From Peteryoungia ipomoeae (GTDB lineage: Bacteria > Pseudomonadota > Alphaproteobacteria > Rhizobiales > Rhizobiaceae): DNA of 64,000 nt. The DNA lies in the NCBI RefSeq assembly GCF_004912165.1, contig NZ_STGV01000004.1, positions 310,001 through 374,000 of the forward strand. Direction: 5' to 3'. The notes below the pieces were generated by a model. The model did no database searches and was not told the DNA's origin. It saw nothing but the letters and a program-made list of their open reading frames with translations. This document shows, piece by piece, positions 45,682-56,848 of the stretch. Each line of letters opens with the position of its first letter. Within the stretch, counting starts at the first letter, position 1. The translations under genes were made by a program, and so were the position numbers.

Positions 45682-46875
45682 ATGAACATTCATGAATATC
45701 AGGCCAAGGCTCTCCTGAAGAGCTTTGGCGCACCGGTCGCCGAAGGTGTGGCGATCTTTTCCGCGGAAGAAGCCGAAGCCGCCGCAAAGCAGCTGCCGGG
45801 CCCACTCTACGTGGTCAAGAGCCAGATCCATGCCGGCGGTCGCGGCAAGGGCAAGTTCAAGGAATTGTCGCCGGACGCCAAGGGCGGCGTTCGCCTCGCT
45901 TTCTCGATCGATGAAGCCAAGGCGCATGCCAAGGAAATGTTCGGCAACACGCTGGTGACCGCGCAGACCGGCGAAGCCGGCAAGCAGGTCAACCGCCTCT
46001 ACATTGAAGACGGCGCCGACATCGCTCGCGAACTTTACTGCTCGCTGCTCGTCGACCGTTCGGTCGGTCAGGTTGCCTTCGTCGTTTCGACCGAAGGCGG
46101 CATGGACATCGAAGCCGTTGCGCATGACACGCCTGAGAAGATTCACACGATCGCGATCGACCCGGAAGCTGGCGTAACCGCCGCCGACGTTGCCAAGATC
46201 TCGGCTGCTCTCGAGCTTTCGGGCGCTGCTGCCGAAGACGCAAAGTCGCTCTTCCCGATCCTCTACAAGGCCTTCACCGAAAAGGACATGGCGCTCCTCG
46301 AGATCAACCCGCTGATCGTCATGAAGAATGACCATCTGCGCGTGCTCGACGCCAAGGTCTCTTTCGACGGCAACGCCATGTTCCGCCATGACGATGTCAA
46401 GGCGCTGCGCGACGAGACCGAAGAAGACGCCAAGGAAATCGAAGCCTCCAAGTGGGACCTCGCCTATGTCGCCCTCGACGGCAATATCGGCTGCATGGTC
46501 AATGGTGCTGGTCTCGCGATGGCGACGATGGACATCATCAAGCTGTACGGCAAGGAACCGGCAAACTTCTGCGACGTCGGCGGTGGCGCCGGCAAGGAGA
46601 AGGTCGCGGCTGCCTTCAAGATCATCACGGCTGACCCGAAGGTCGAGGGCATCCTCGTCAACATCTTCGGCGGCATCATGAAATGCGACGTCATCGCCGA
46701 AGGCGTTGTTGCCGCCGTGCAGGAAGTCGGCCTGAAGGTTCCGCTCGTCGTGCGCCTCGAAGGCACCAATGTCGAACTTGGCAAGAAGATCCTGAACGAA
46801 TCCGGTCTCGCGATCACCGCAGCCGACGATCTGGACGACGCTGCCAAGAAGATCGTCGCGGCGATCAACGGCTAA
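45682..46875 (+). CDS. sucC: Succinyl-CoA synthetase beta subunit
   Basis: Nucleotide-binding subunit of the enzyme that makes ATP or GTP from succinyl-CoA. The 397-residue protein begins [16 protein letters not shown], has the ATP-grasp block [24 protein letters not shown], and the phosphate loop [13 protein letters not shown], with [25 protein letters not shown] precedes the ATG. An in-frame reading from 45520 runs inside mdh and is rejected. sucD starts 17 bases on. Confidence 0.97.
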   Translation: MNIHEYQAKALLKSFGAPVAEGVAIFSAEEAEAAAKQLPGPLYVVKSQIHAGGRGKGKFKELSPDAKGGVRLAFSIDEAKAHAKEMFGNTLVTAQTGEAGKQVNRLYIEDGADIARELYCSLLVDRSVGQVAFVVSTEGGMDIEAVAHDTPEKIHTIAIDPEAGVTAADVAKISAALELSGAAAEDAKSLFPILYKAFTEKDMALLEINPLIVMKNDHLRVLDAKVSFDGNAMFRHDDVKALRDETEEDAKEIEASKWDLAYVALDGNIGCMVNGAGLAMATMDIIKLYGKEPANFCDVGGGAGKEKVAAAFKIITADPKVEGILVNIFGGIMKCDVIAEGVVAAVQEVGLKVPLVVRLEGTNVELGKKILNESGLAITAADDLDDAAKKIVAAING

Positions 46876-46892
46876 TCTGAGGAACCTATTCG

Positions 46893-47795
46893 ATGTCCAT
46901 TCTTGTAAACAAGAACACCAAGGTCCTCGTTCAGGGCCTGACCGGCAAGACCGGCACTTTCCACACCGAACAGGCGCTCGCTTACTACGGCACGCAGATG
47001 GTCGGCGGTATCCACCCCAAGAAGGGTGGTGAAAACTGGACCGGCTCCAAGGGTGAAACCCTGCCGATCTTCGCGACCGTTGCCGAAGCCAAGGAAAAGA
47101 CCGGTGCAGACGCGTCCGTGATCTATGTTCCGCCGGCAGGTGCTGCCGATGCCATCATCGAGGCGATCGACGCCGAGATCCCGTTCATCACCTGCATCAC
47201 CGAGGGCATCCCGGTCATGGATATGGTGCGGGTCAAGGCCAAGCTCGACAAGTCCAAGTCGCGACTGCTCGGCCCGAACTGCCCGGGTATCCTGACGCCG
47301 GAAGAATGCAAGATCGGCATCATGCCGGGCTCGATCTTCCGCAAGGGTTCGGTCGGTATCGTCTCGCGCTCGGGAACCCTGACCTATGAAGCGGTGTTCC
47401 AGACATCAAACGAAGGCCTCGGCCAGACGACGGCTGTCGGCATCGGCGGCGACCCGGTCAAGGGCACCGAGTTCATTGACGTGCTCGAGATGTTCCTGGC
47501 AGACCCTGAGACGACCTCGATCATCATGATCGGCGAAATCGGCGGTTCGGCTGAAGAAGATGCAGCGCAGTTCCTGATCGACGAAGCCAAGAAGGGCCGC
47601 AAGAAGCCGATGGCGGGCTTCATCGCCGGCCGTACCGCTCCGAAGGGTCGCACCATGGGCCATGCCGGTGCTGTCGTTTCCGGCGGCAAGGGCGACGCGG
47701 AATCCAAGATCGCTGCCATGGAAGCAGCCGGCATCAAGGTTTCGCCTTCGCCTGCACGCCTCGGCAAGACGCTGGTCGAAGTCCTCAAGGGCTGA
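46893..47795 (+). CDS. sucD: Succinyl-CoA synthetase alpha subunit
   Basis: CoA-binding, phosphohistidine-bearing subunit, partner of SucC. The 300-residue protein has the CoA Rossmann start [30 protein letters not shown], and the phosphorylated His257 in [23 protein letters not shown] precedes the ATG. A 163-base gap with a strong hairpin separates it from sucA. Confidence 0.97.
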   Translation: MSILVNKNTKVLVQGLTGKTGTFHTEQALAYYGTQMVGGIHPKKGGENWTGSKGETLPIFATVAEAKEKTGADASVIYVPPAGAADAIIEAIDAEIPFITCITEGIPVMDMVRVKAKLDKSKSRLLGPNCPGILTPEECKIGIMPGSIFRKGSVGIVSRSGTLTYEAVFQTSNEGLGQTTAVGIGGDPVKGTEFIDVLEMFLADPETTSIIMIGEIGGSAEEDAAQFLIDEAKKGRKKPMAGFIAGRTAPKGRTMGHAGAVVSGGKGDAESKIAAMEAAGIKVSPSPARLGKTLVEVLKG

Positions 47796-47812
47796 GACGT
47801 CAATACAATAAG

Positions 47813-47848
47813 CCAGGCGAAGGGTTGATTGATCATTCCTTCGCCTGG
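47813..47848 (+). promoter_or_regulatory. Strong intercistronic hairpin between sucD and sucA
   Basis: CCAGGCGAAGG (47813-47823), 14-base loop, CCTTCGCCTGG (47838-47848): a perfect 11-base stem 18 bases past the sucD stop. No T tract follows (GAATTCGC), so rather than a plain terminator it may stabilise the mdh-sucCD message or set relative sucAB output. Confidence 0.55.
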
Positions 47849-47958
47849 AATTCGCATTCAACAACGGCGATTCGCACCATGTGTGATCGCAAGCGGCAGG
47901 CCGGGCATCCGGCCATCAATTCTAGTCGGGAGGCGAGCGGTCGTGCTCGCGTTACACA

Positions 47959-50955
47959 ATGGGTAGGCAAGAAGCCAACGAGCAGTTTCTGATCACGTCT
48001 TTCCTCGACGGACAGAACGCAGCCTATATCGAGCAGCTTTACGCACGTTATCAGGAAGACCCGTCATCGGTTTCCGATGAATGGAAGGCTTTCTTCAAGG
48101 CGCTCGCCGACAACCCGACCGATGTCAAGAAGGCTGCCGACGGCGCTTCCTGGCAGCGCAAGAACTGGCCACTGGCCGAAAGCGGCGATCTGGTCTCCGC
48201 GCTTGATGGCAACTGGGGTAAGGTCGAGAAGGCTATCGAAAAGAAGGTTCAGGCCAAGGCGGAAGCCCAGGCTGTGGCCACCGGCAAGCCGGTATCGGAA
48301 GCCGAAGTCCTTCAGGCGACGCGCGACAGCGTGCGCGCCATCATGATGATCCGTGCCTACCGTATGCGCGGTCACCTGCATGCCAAGCTTGACCCTCTCG
48401 GTCTTGCCGCACCTGTCGAGGACTACAACGAACTGTCGCCGACGGCTTATGGCTTTACCGAGGCCGATTACGGCCGCAAGATCTTCATCGATAACGTCCT
48501 GGGCATGGAATACGCCACCATCCCCGAGATGCTCGACATCCTGCAGCGCACCTATTGCTCGACGCTCGGCGTCGAATTCATGCATATCTCCAATCCGGAA
48601 GAAAAGGCCTGGATCCAGGAGCGTATCGAAGGCCCTGGCAAGGGTGTCGAATTCACGCCGAACGGCAAGAAGGCCATTCTGCAGAAGCTGATCGAGGCCG
48701 AAGGCTTCGAGCAGTTCATCGACGTCAAGTACAAGGGCACCAAGCGCTTCGGCCTCGATGGCGGTGAATCGCTGATCCCGGCGCTTGAGCAGATCATCAA
48801 GCGCGGCGGCCAGGAAGGCATGGAAGAGATCGTTCTCGGCATGGCCCATCGCGGCCGCCTGAACGTGCTGACCAATGTCATGGCGAAGCCGCACCGTGCG
48901 GTGTTCCATGAGTTCAAGGGCGGCTCGTTCAAGCCTGACGAAGTCGAAGGCTCTGGTGACGTCAAGTATCACCTCGGCGCATCCTCCGACCGCGAATTCG
49001 ATGGCAACAAGGTTCACCTGTCGCTGACGGCCAACCCGTCGCACTTGGAAATCGTCAACCCTGTTGTCATGGGCAAGGCCCGCGCCAAGCAGGATCAGCT
49101 CGCCAAGGTCTATGAAGGCGATGTCATCCCGCTGCAGGAGCGCGCCAAGGTGCTGCCGCTTCTGATCCACGGCGATGCGGCCTTTGCCGGTCAGGGCGTC
49201 GTAGCCGAAATCCTCGGCCTGTCTGGCCTGCGCGGTCACCGCGTCGCCGGCACGATGCATGTCATCATCAACAACCAGATCGGTTTCACCACCAATCCGG
49301 CCTTCTCGCGTTCGTCGCCCTATCCGTCCGACGTCGCCAAGATGATCGAGGCGCCGATCTTCCACGTGAACGGCGACGATCCGGAAGCGGTCACCTATGC
49401 CGCCAAGATCGCCACCGAATACCGGATGAAGTTCCACAAGCCTGTCGTCATCGACATGTTCTGCTATCGCCGCTTCGGTCACAACGAAGGCGACGAGCCA
49501 AGCTTCACCCAGCCGAAGATGTACAAGGAAATCCGTGCGCACAAGACGGTCGTTCAGCTTTACGGCGAACGTCTGATCGCGGAAGGCCTGATCTCCGAGG
49601 GCGAGCTTCAGAAGATGAAGGCCGACTGGCGCGCTCATCTCGAACAGGAGTTCGAGGCAGGCCAGAGCTACAAGCCGAACAAGGCCGATTGGCTCGATGG
49701 TCAGTGGTCCGGTCTGCGCACGGCCGACAATGCCGATGAGCAGCGTCGCGGCAAGACCGCCGTTCCGATCAAGGATCTGCGCGATATCGGTCGCAAGCTC
49801 TCCACGGTTCCCGAAGGTTTCAAGGCGCACCGCACCATCCAGCGCTTCATGGAAAACCGTGCGCAGATGATCGAGACCGGCGAGGGGATCGACTGGGCGA
49901 TGGGCGAGGCGCTTGCCTTTGGTTCGCTTGCCGTCGAGGGTCACAAGATCCGCCTGTCCGGTCAGGATTGCGAGCGCGGCACGTTCTCGCAGCGTCACTC
50001 GGTGCTCTATGATCAGGAATCCGAAGACCGCTACATCCCGCTGGCAAACCTTTCGCCGACGCAGGCACGCTACGAGGTCATCAATTCTATGCTGTCGGAA
50101 GAGGCCGTTCTCGGCTTCGAATACGGCTATTCGCTGGCGCGTCCGAATGCGCTGACGCTCTGGGAAGCCCAGTTCGGCGACTTCGCCAACGGTGCGCAGG
50201 TCGTGTTCGACCAGTTCATCTCCTCTGGCGAACGCAAGTGGCTGCGCATGTCGGGCCTCGTCTGCCTACTGCCGCATGGTTATGAAGGTCAGGGTCCGGA
50301 ACACTCGTCTGCCCGTCTTGAGCGCTGGCTGCAGATGTGCGCCGAAGACAACATGCAGGTCGCCAACGTCACCACGCCGGCGAACTACTTCCACATCCTG
50401 CGCCGCCAGATGAAGCGTGACTTCCGCAAGCCGCTGATCATGATGACGCCGAAGTCGCTGCTGCGCCACAAGCGCGCAACATCGAGCCTTGCCGAAATGG
50501 CCGGTGAATCCTCGTTCCACCGTTTGCTGTGGGACGACGCCGAAGTCATCAAGGACGGCCCGATCAAGCTGCAGAAGGATGCGAAAATCCGCCGCGTCGT
50601 GATGTGCACCGGCAAGGTCTATTACGACCTTCTGGAAGAGCGCGAAAAGCGCGGCATCGACGACATCTATCTGCTGCGTATCGAACAGCTGTATCCGTTC
50701 CCGGCCAAGGCGCTGATCAACGAACTCTCGCGTTTCCGCAACGCCGAGATGGTCTGGTGCCAGGAAGAGCCGAAGAACATGGGTGCATGGTCGTTCATCG
50801 ATCCGTACCTGGAATGGGTACTTGCCCATATCGACGCCAAGTACCAGCGGGTCCGCTATACCGGCCGTCCGGCTGCCGCCTCTCCGGCGACGGGCCTGAT
50901 GTCGAAGCACCTCGCACAGCTTGAAGCTTTCCTCGAGGACGCGCTGGGCGGTTGA
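47959..50955 (+). CDS. sucA: 2-Oxoglutarate dehydrogenase E1 component
   Basis: Thiamine-diphosphate-dependent decarboxylase of the 2-oxoglutarate dehydrogenase complex. The 998-residue protein has the small N-terminal lobe ([22 protein letters not shown], which binds E2), the TPP site [11 protein letters not shown] with [10 protein letters not shown], and the catalytic His block [10 protein letters not shown]. The C-terminal half ends with the E1 transketolase-like domains, [14 protein letters not shown]. The start [18 protein letters not shown] is the rhizobial form, but only a poor ribosome site (GGGAGG, some 25 bases off) is seen. Confidence 0.97.
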   Translation: MGRQEANEQFLITSFLDGQNAAYIEQLYARYQEDPSSVSDEWKAFFKALADNPTDVKKAADGASWQRKNWPLAESGDLVSALDGNWGKVEKAIEKKVQAKAEAQAVATGKPVSEAEVLQATRDSVRAIMMIRAYRMRGHLHAKLDPLGLAAPVEDYNELSPTAYGFTEADYGRKIFIDNVLGMEYATIPEMLDILQRTYCSTLGVEFMHISNPEEKAWIQERIEGPGKGVEFTPNGKKAILQKLIEAEGFEQFIDVKYKGTKRFGLDGGESLIPALEQIIKRGGQEGMEEIVLGMAHRGRLNVLTNVMAKPHRAVFHEFKGGSFKPDEVEGSGDVKYHLGASSDREFDGNKVHLSLTANPSHLEIVNPVVMGKARAKQDQLAKVYEGDVIPLQERAKVLPLLIHGDAAFAGQGVVAEILGLSGLRGHRVAGTMHVIINNQIGFTTNPAFSRSSPYPSDVAKMIEAPIFHVNGDDPEAVTYAAKIATEYRMKFHKPVVIDMFCYRRFGHNEGDEPSFTQPKMYKEIRAHKTVVQLYGERLIAEGLISEGELQKMKADWRAHLEQEFEAGQSYKPNKADWLDGQWSGLRTADNADEQRRGKTAVPIKDLRDIGRKLSTVPEGFKAHRTIQRFMENRAQMIETGEGIDWAMGEALAFGSLAVEGHKIRLSGQDCERGTFSQRHSVLYDQESEDRYIPLANLSPTQARYEVINSMLSEEAVLGFEYGYSLARPNALTLWEAQFGDFANGAQVVFDQFISSGERKWLRMSGLVCLLPHGYEGQGPEHSSARLERWLQMCAEDNMQVANVTTPANYFHILRRQMKRDFRKPLIMMTPKSLLRHKRATSSLAEMAGESSFHRLLWDDAEVIKDGPIKLQKDAKIRRVVMCTGKVYYDLLEEREKRGIDDIYLLRIEQLYPFPAKALINELSRFRNAEMVWCQEEPKNMGAWSFIDPYLEWVLAHIDAKYQRVRYTGRPAAASPATGLMSKHLAQLEAFLEDALGG

Positions 50956-51011
50956 TCCGCCCGTCGCCACCCCGCAGACCGAAACGTTCTCTGACCAACG
51001 GAATTGAGATC

Positions 51012-52235
51012 ATGGCCACTGAAATCCGCGTACCCACCCTCGGCGAATCCGTCAGCGAAGCCACCATCGGCACCTGGTTCAAGAAGGTCGGCGATGTCGT
51101 CAAGGCCGACGAACCGCTCGTCGAACTGGAAACCGACAAGGTCACGGTCGAAGTGCCGTCGCCGGTCTCTGGTGTCCTGACCGAAATCGTCGCCCAGAAT
51201 GGCGAGACCGTTGGCCTCGGCGCGCTGCTCGGCCAGATCGCTGAAGGTGCTGCCGGTTCCGCCGGTGCATCGGCTCCGGCCGCCGCGCCCGCTGCTCCGG
51301 CTCCTGCCGCGCCTGCACCGGTTGCGGCACCTGCCAGCCCCTCCATGCCGGCTGCTCCGGCTGCTGCCAAGCTTGCAGCCGACAACAACATCGCGACTGC
51401 CGATGTCGACGGTTCCGGCAAGCGTGGTCAGGTGCTGAAGGGTGACGTACTCGCCGCCATCGCCAAGGGCGTGGCTGCTCCGGCACCTGCCGCCGCGCCA
51501 GCTGCCCCGCGCGCAGCTTCTTCGGCTGCCGATGCGCCGCGCGAAGAGCGCGTCAAGATGACCCGCCTGCGCCAGACGATCGCCAAGCGCCTGAAGGATG
51601 CCCAGAACACGGCTGCCATGCTCACCACCTATAACGAGGTGGACATGAAGGCGGTTATGGACCTGCGCAACCGTTACAAGGACATCTTCGAGAAGAAGCA
51701 TGGCGTGAAGCTCGGCTTCATGGGCTTCTTCACCAAGGCCGTCACGCATGCTCTGAAGGAACTCCCGGCCGTCAACGCCGAGATCGACGGCACCGACATC
51801 ATCTACAAGAACTATTGCCATGTCGGCGTTGCCGTCGGCACGGACAAGGGTCTCGTCGTTCCGGTCGTGCGCGATGCCGACCAGATGTCGATCGCCGAAA
51901 TCGAGAAGGAAATCGGCCGTCTCGGCAAGGCTGCCCGTGACGGTCAGCTTTCCATGGCCGACATGCAGGGCGGCACCTTCACCATCTCCAACGGTGGCGT
52001 TTACGGCTCGCTGATGTCCTCGCCGATCCTGAATGCGCCGCAGTCGGGTATCCTCGGCATGCACAAGATCCAGGAGCGTCCGGTCGCGATCGGTGGCCAG
52101 GTCGTCATCCGTCCGATGATGTATCTTGCGCTGTCCTACGATCACCGCATCGTCGATGGCAAGGAAGCCGTCACCTTCCTGGTCCGCGTCAAGGAAAGCC
52201 TGGAAGATCCGGAACGTCTGGTTCTCGATCTCTAA
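51012..52235 (+). CDS. sucB: Dihydrolipoyl succinyltransferase (E2 of 2-oxoglutarate dehydrogenase)
   Basis: Core of the 2-oxoglutarate dehydrogenase complex. The 407-residue protein has one lipoyl domain with lipoyl-Lys43 in ETDKVTVEV, an Ala/Pro linker (about 84-118), the E3-binding domain (about 118-155, [28 protein letters not shown] region), a second Ala-rich linker, and the catalytic domain with His378 and Asp382 in DHRIVDG. ATTGAGATC precedes the ATG. A reading upstream to 50952 overlaps sucA only trivially and is not used. Confidence 0.97.
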   Translation: MATEIRVPTLGESVSEATIGTWFKKVGDVVKADEPLVELETDKVTVEVPSPVSGVLTEIVAQNGETVGLGALLGQIAEGAAGSAGASAPAAAPAAPAPAAPAPVAAPASPSMPAAPAAAKLAADNNIATADVDGSGKRGQVLKGDVLAAIAKGVAAPAPAAAPAAPRAASSAADAPREERVKMTRLRQTIAKRLKDAQNTAAMLTTYNEVDMKAVMDLRNRYKDIFEKKHGVKLGFMGFFTKAVTHALKELPAVNAEIDGTDIIYKNYCHVGVAVGTDKGLVVPVVRDADQMSIAEIEKEIGRLGKAARDGQLSMADMQGGTFTISNGGVYGSLMSSPILNAPQSGILGMHKIQERPVAIGGQVVIRPMMYLALSYDHRIVDGKEAVTFLVRVKESLEDPERLVLDL

Positions 52236-52247
52236 GGAGACTTCACG

Positions 52248-52661
52248 ATGGAGCCGGTATCCGCTTCCGCCTCTCCGCTCATCCTGCTCCTCGCCTGGAG
52301 CGTGGTCCTCTTGGTTGCGCATGTCCTTCTGCAGGGCGTGTTCGCGACCAAGGAATTGGGCACAGAGTGGAATGCCGGCCCGCGTGACGAAGGTAAACAA
52401 CCGGCGGGTAAGCTCGCCGGTCGTGCGGCCCGAGCCTCGTCCAATTTTCGCGAGACTTATCCGGCTTTCGTCGCGCTTGCAGCGGGGCTGCTGGTGACCG
52501 GTGAGACTGACGGACTTGGTCTGGCCGGTGCCGTCGTCTGGTTTGTCGGCCGCATCGCCTACTATCCTCTTTATCTCGCCGGCATTCCCTACATCCGCTC
52601 GTTTGTCTGGCTTGGCTCCATGGCTGGGCTCGGCCTGATGTTCTTGACGCTGGCTTTCTGA
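52248..52661 (+). CDS. MAPEG family membrane protein
   Basis: A 137-residue integral membrane protein of the MAPEG group (microsomal glutathione transferase and leukotriene synthase relatives). Four hydrophobic segments lie at about 6-30, 72-92, 94-112 and 116-136; between the first two is a polar charged loop with the family NAGPRDE and RASSNFRETYPAFVA. AAGGAG precedes the start, 12 bases after sucB. The gene is a regular but unexplained member of the sucAB-lpd transcript in Rhizobiaceae. Glutathione-dependent activity is possible. Confidence 0.85.
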   Translation: MEPVSASASPLILLLAWSVVLLVAHVLLQGVFATKELGTEWNAGPRDEGKQPAGKLAGRAARASSNFRETYPAFVALAAGLLVTGETDGLGLAGAVVWFVGRIAYYPLYLAGIPYIRSFVWLGSMAGLGLMFLTLAF

Positions 52662-52669
52662 GGCAAGGC

Positions 52670-53170
52670 ATGGGCGGGATGCTCGGACGATCTGTATTTC
52701 TGGCGGGGTTCGTGCTTGCCACATCGGCCCTCGCTGCCGACTGCCAGATTGAGAAGGCGACGTACCGCGAGGCCGAGACCGGCGTCGAACTTGTCTTCGC
52801 TGCTTCAAGTGGCGAAAACACGCCGGTGACCCATGGTTTCGCCACGACAATCGGCGGTATGAAGCTTGATGGCCGCGTGTTGTACGATCCCGAGGTCGAT
52901 AGACCCGTCGGCATGCTGATGAACAATTGCCCCGAAGGCGATGTGACGGGCGAAACGCTCAATGCCTGCACGGTCTGGAAGGGTATCGTCTACAGCATCG
53001 ACGAGAAGTCGGGTCACGTCGATCTTTTGCCGCCGGAGGGTGCGGATGCGCCGGACGCGCTGCTTCTGCCGGGCTTCGGCCCTGCAATCATGTCATCTGC
53101 AGCGGGCAAGGCGCTGGACGCCGGTCCCTGGGATGTCTTCGAATTCAAACAATGCGCGTCCAAGACGTGA
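52670..53170 (+). CDS. Secreted four-cysteine protein of unknown function
   Basis: I do not recognise this 166-residue protein. A signal peptide covers about residues 1-23 ([13 protein letters not shown], cut before DCQIEKA). The mature part has four cysteines (about residues 25, 87, 100 and 162), which would allow two disulphides in the periplasm. It looks beta-rich, with [20 protein letters not shown] and [17 protein letters not shown]. It begins 8 bases after the MAPEG stop and 35 bases before lpdA, so it is co-transcribed with a cytosolic enzyme complex, an odd setting for an exported protein. Confidence 0.75.
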   Translation: MGGMLGRSVFLAGFVLATSALAADCQIEKATYREAETGVELVFAASSGENTPVTHGFATTIGGMKLDGRVLYDPEVDRPVGMLMNNCPEGDVTGETLNACTVWKGIVYSIDEKSGHVDLLPPEGADAPDALLLPGFGPAIMSSAAGKALDAGPWDVFEFKQCASKT

Positions 53171-53205
53171 CGCGCAGTCTGCAAAACAGGCAAAGGAACG
53201 GTTCA

Positions 53206-54612
53206 ATGGCTTATGATGTAGTGATAATCGGTAGCGGCCCCGGCGGCTATGTCTGCGCGATCAAAGCGGCCCAGCTCGGCCTCAAGGTCGCAGTCGTCGA
53301 AAAGCGCCAGACCTATGGCGGCACCTGCCTCAACATCGGCTGCATCCCGTCCAAGGCCCTGCTGCATGCATCGGAAGTCTTCCACCATGCCTCGCATGGC
53401 ATGGCCGATCTCGGCGTCGAAGTCGGCACGCCGACGCTTAACCTCGAAAAGATGATGGCGCACAAGGATGCGACCGTGAAGTCGAATGTCGAGGGCGTGT
53501 CCTTCCTGTTCAAGAAGAACAAGATCGACGGCATCCAGGGCACGGGCAAGATCCTCTCTGCCGGCAAGGTGGAAGTCACCAACGATGCCGGTGAAGTGCA
53601 GGTCCTCGAAACCAAGAACATCGTCATTGCGACGGGTTCCGATGTTACCGGCATTCCGGGCGTTGCTGTCGAGATCGACGAGAAGGTCATCGTCTCCTCG
53701 ACGGGCGGCATTGCACTCGACAAGGTTCCGGGCAAGATGATTGTCGTCGGCGGCGGTGTCATCGGTCTGGAACTCGGCTCTGTCTGGTCGCGCCTCGGCT
53801 CCAAGGTGACCGTGGTCGAGTATCTCGACACGATCCTCGGCGGCATGGACGGTGAAGTCTCCAAGCAGTTCCAGCGGATCCTGGCCAAGCAGGGCATCGA
53901 GTTTAATCTCGGCGCGAAGGTCACGGGTGTCGAACGGGCTGGCGAAGGCGCCAAGGTCACGTTCGAGCCGGTCAAGGGCGGCGATGCCCAGACGATCGAA
54001 GCCGATGTTGTTCTCGTCGCCACGGGCCGCAAGCCCTTTACGGCAGGTCTCGGCCTCGAAGAGGCCGGCGTTGCGTTGGACAATCGCGGTCGCGTCGAGA
54101 TCGATGGCCACTTCCGCACGAACGTCGCCGGCATCTATGCCATCGGTGACGTGGTCAAGGGGCCGATGTTGGCGCACAAGGCTGAGGACGAAGGCGTGGC
54201 GCTCGCCGAAATCCTCGTCGGCCAGCATGGTCATGTGAACTATGACGTCATCCCGGGCGTGGTCTACACCCAGCCGGAAGTCGCCTCCGTCGGCAAGACC
54301 GAGGAAGAACTGAAAGCCGCTGGTATTGCCTACAAGGTCGGCAAGTTCCCGTTCACCGCCAATGGCCGTGCACGCGCCATGCAGGCCATGGACGGTTTCG
54401 TCAAGGTTCTGGCCGACAAGGATACGGACCGTGTGCTCGGCGTGCATATCATTGGCTTCGGTGCTGGCGAAATGATCCACGAGGCGGCTGTTCTTATGGA
54501 ATTCGGCGGCTCGTCGGAAGATCTCGGCCGCACCTGCCACGCCCATCCGACCATGTCGGAAGCGGTGAAGGAAGCTGCCTTGGCAACCTTCTTCAAGCCA
54601 TTGCACATGTAA
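53206..54612 (+). CDS. lpdA: Dihydrolipoyl dehydrogenase (E3)
   Basis: Reoxidises the lipoyl groups of the 2-oxoglutarate dehydrogenase complex, passing electrons to NAD. The 468-residue flavoprotein has GSGPGGYV at 9-16 for FAD, the redox-active Cys41 and Cys46 in GGTCLNIGC, the NAD loop [13 protein letters not shown], and the base His447 with Glu452 in HAHPTMSEA at the dimer end. Being next to sucAB it is probably the complex-specific copy. GGAACGG precedes the ATG. The frame reads upstream to 52927 through the secreted-protein gene and that extension is rejected. Confidence 0.97.
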   Translation: MAYDVVIIGSGPGGYVCAIKAAQLGLKVAVVEKRQTYGGTCLNIGCIPSKALLHASEVFHHASHGMADLGVEVGTPTLNLEKMMAHKDATVKSNVEGVSFLFKKNKIDGIQGTGKILSAGKVEVTNDAGEVQVLETKNIVIATGSDVTGIPGVAVEIDEKVIVSSTGGIALDKVPGKMIVVGGGVIGLELGSVWSRLGSKVTVVEYLDTILGGMDGEVSKQFQRILAKQGIEFNLGAKVTGVERAGEGAKVTFEPVKGGDAQTIEADVVLVATGRKPFTAGLGLEEAGVALDNRGRVEIDGHFRTNVAGIYAIGDVVKGPMLAHKAEDEGVALAEILVGQHGHVNYDVIPGVVYTQPEVASVGKTEEELKAAGIAYKVGKFPFTANGRARAMQAMDGFVKVLADKDTDRVLGVHIIGFGAGEMIHEAAVLMEFGGSSEDLGRTCHAHPTMSEAVKEAALATFFKPLHM

Positions 54613-54658
54613 TATGACCTGAGCCGACAAAGCTCAGTCGGTTAACCAGGCAAGAATT

Positions 54659-54695
54659 AAGGCCGGCGCTTGTGTCCAAGTGCCGGCCTTTTTGT
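54659..54695 (+). terminator. Rho-independent terminator closing the suc-lpd operon
   Basis: AAGGCCGGC (54659-54667) pairs with GCCGGCCTT (54682-54690); inner CTTG/CAAG and one G-U extend it to a 14-pair stem with a TGTC loop. TTTGTGT follows. Confidence 0.85.
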
Positions 54696-54750
54696 GTGCT
54701 CATGGGTTGATCTGAAGCTTGGCTCTTGAGGCCAGGCGGATCGCCTCGCC

Positions 54751-55845
54751 TCAGCCGTCGACGCGCGTCACGGTGTAGCCCTGACCCCGGAGCAATTCGA
54801 CCAGGCCCTTCTCACCAGGCAGATGCAGTGCTCCGACGGCGATGAAGGCATTTCCTTTTTCGAGGTGCTGCTTGCTCCCCTCTGCCATGACCAGATTGCG
54901 ATCATTGACGATGCGGCTTTCAAAAGCGGCAAAGGCGCTCTCGTCGTCACCATCTGCCGATGGGGCGATCGTCTTCAGGAGTGGCATCGTCATGCCGATA
55001 TCGCCTGCGAGGTAGAGCTCCGTCATGGTTTCCATCACGTCGTCCATCTTGTCGCCGAGCGTGATTGTCTCGATCAAGGCCTGAAAGTGGAAGTCGATTG
55101 GAAGCTCGGCCATCGCCTTCAGCTGTTCGACAAGGGTTTCCAAGCCAGCCACCGGCTTGCCGGCGGCAACGGCATCTTCAGCGATCTGCTTGTCGAGGAA
55201 GGACGCCCCAGCCCCCTTGCGCGCCAGTTCGCAATCCGGAAGCGCCACAAAACTGGCAAGGATCCAGGGCTTCATTTTGGCAACGGTGCCGAGTGCAAGC
55301 CCCCTCTGCTTGAGACCGGCCTCAAGCGTTGCCATTTGCGCTGCGTCGAGATGGTCCTTGATGCTGGATCCATCCGTAAACATTGTCAGGTCGGGATGCA
55401 TCAGAAGCGCTGCACCTGCCTTCTTGTCATCGAGAATTTCATCGGATTCGATGACCACCACGTCAGCCGCCGCCGCAGCCTCTTTCGCACCCGCAGGCAT
55501 GACGAGTACGCGGGGATCGGTCACATGCATGGTTCCGAGCAGCCAGGAAGGCTTTAGGCCTTCCTTTTCGACTTTCCAGAACAAACCTTTGCCATTGGGC
55601 ACCGCGTCGGCCTCAGCGCGGATACGTGCAAACAGGTCGGGATCGTCCGTCTCCATTGCCGTCAGGAGGTTAACGCCCGTGCAGGCCACGGCCTCCTGGG
55701 CTCTGGCGGACGAAAGCGCCGTGAGGGTGGCGATGAGAAGCGCCAACACCATCATCGGCATGGACGCCACGACCCAGTGCAAGGCCTCGATCGCCGTTGG
55801 GCGGGACCGGCGGATGTGCTCTGAAAGGATGCGAAAGGCGGGCAT
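54751..55845 (-). CDS. TraB/GumN family protein
   Basis: A 364-residue exported protein of the TraB/GumN (TIKI-like) family, likely metal-dependent and protease-like. A hydrophobic helix at about 25-48 is a signal or anchor preceded by an unusually long basic N-terminus. The conserved start block is SWLLGTMHVTDPRVLVMP, with the GTMH pair, and the C-terminal block is GNAFIAVGALHLPGEKGLVELLR with the second GxLHLPG. Thus both catalytic-type motifs are intact. A start nearer the helix (Met29) is possible. A GC-rich fold overlaps its stop region. Confidence 0.82.
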   Translation of the reverse strand: MPAFRILSEHIRRSRPTAIEALHWVVASMPMMVLALLIATLTALSSARAQEAVACTGVNLLTAMETDDPDLFARIRAEADAVPNGKGLFWKVEKEGLKPSWLLGTMHVTDPRVLVMPAGAKEAAAAADVVVIESDEILDDKKAGAALLMHPDLTMFTDGSSIKDHLDAAQMATLEAGLKQRGLALGTVAKMKPWILASFVALPDCELARKGAGASFLDKQIAEDAVAAGKPVAGLETLVEQLKAMAELPIDFHFQALIETITLGDKMDDVMETMTELYLAGDIGMTMPLLKTIAPSADGDDESAFAAFESRIVNDRNLVMAEGSKQHLEKGNAFIAVGALHLPGEKGLVELLRGQGYTVTRVDG

Positions 55846-55924
55846 GTCATCTCCTGTTGAGTGGCGAGACGATAGACCGCAGAAGCCTCACGATTGATTA
55901 ATTCGCTTGGTTAAACTGCCTGCA

Positions 55925-56848
55925 TCAGGCGCGCGGGTGAGCGCGATCATAAATGTCGAGCAGCCGCTTGCTGTCGACGCCGGTATAGATCTGCGTGGTG
56001 GAAAGGCTGGCATGGCCGAGCAATTCCTGGATGGTCCGCAAATCGCCGCCGCTTCCGAGAAGATGCGTGGCAAAGGAGTGGCGCAGTGCATGCGGTGTCG
56101 CCGAATCCGGCAGGCCCAGGGCGGAGCGCAATCGCTGCATTTCCCGCTGGATGATCGCCGGCTGAAGAGGTCCCCCACGGGCGCCCCGAAAAAGCGGGGA
56201 CCCCGTTTCAAGATGATAAGGGCAGAGCTTCCGGTACGTCTGAACCGCTTCAGCGACCACAGGCAAAAGCGGTACAATCCGCATCTTGCCACCCTTGCCG
56301 GAAATGCGAAGACTGACCGTCTTGTCTTCGAAGGTTTCTGGCGTCAAACCAAGCGCTTCTGAAATGCGCAAGCCGCAGCCGTAGAGCAGCGAAAGCACGG
56401 CCGCGTCGCGGGCAGCGATCCACGGCTCTTCGTTCATCTGTGTGTTTCTATCGACGACCTGAATTGCCTGGGCGCCACTGAGCGGCTTGGGCAGCGATTT
56501 CGGCTGCTTGGGCGAGCGGATCGCACCGGCACCGGCCGCATTGACGAGGCCCTTGCGCTCGAGATGGCGCAATAGTGACCGAAGGCCTGCCAGATGGCGG
56601 CCGAGGGAGCGCGCGCCCGCACCCTCCCTGCGACGAAAAGCGAGAAAGCTGCGCAAGTCCGCCGGTCGCAGAGCGGCAATGTCGAACAGAGCAACAGGGC
56701 CGCCGATATGTCCTGACAGGAATTGCAGAAACTGGCGCGTGTCGCGCTCATAGGCTTCAAGCGTGTTTGTTGCTAGACGTCTCTCGTCGGCCAGGCTCTC
56801 GAGCCATGCCTGCCGTTCCACCAGAAGTTTTTCGTCCGCCGGGATCAA
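55925..56848 (-). CDS. xerC: Tyrosine recombinase XerC
   Basis: Acts with XerD at dif to resolve chromosome dimers. The 307-residue protein has the SAM-like N-terminal domain (about 10-105) and a catalytic domain with Arg161, Lys185, His253, Arg256, His279 and nucleophile Tyr288. HALRHSFATHLLGSGGDLR and LLGHASLSTTQIYTGVD are the box II and end motifs typical of XerC/D rather than integrases of islands. It is divergent from the acyltransferase gene. XerD is not in the window, and I see no dif-like site. Confidence 0.92.
   Translation of the reverse strand: MIPADEKLLVERQAWLESLADERRLATNTLEAYERDTRQFLQFLSGHIGGPVALFDIAALRPADLRSFLAFRRREGAGARSLGRHLAGLRSLLRHLERKGLVNAAGAGAIRSPKQPKSLPKPLSGAQAIQVVDRNTQMNEEPWIAARDAAVLSLLYGCGLRISEALGLTPETFEDKTVSLRISGKGGKMRIVPLLPVVAEAVQTYRKLCPYHLETGSPLFRGARGGPLQPAIIQREMQRLRSALGLPDSATPHALRHSFATHLLGSGGDLRTIQELLGHASLSTTQIYTGVDSKRLLDIYDRAHPRA

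Noticed and set aside
48064-49998. 644-residue open frame opposite sucA
   Set aside because: Same composition effect; no ribosome site or family sequence.
51200-51540. GCx-rich repeats looking like a tandem repeat
   Set aside because: They are codons of the Ala/Pro linkers in sucB, not a DNA repeat element.
50856-52850. 664-residue open frame opposite sucB
   Set aside because: Low-complexity Gly/Arg/Ser text mirroring the Ala/Pro linkers of sucB.
55925-56848. Tyrosine recombinase as a sign of a genomic island
   Set aside because: Sequence is XerC-like, neighbours are core genes, and no tRNA or att repeat is seen.
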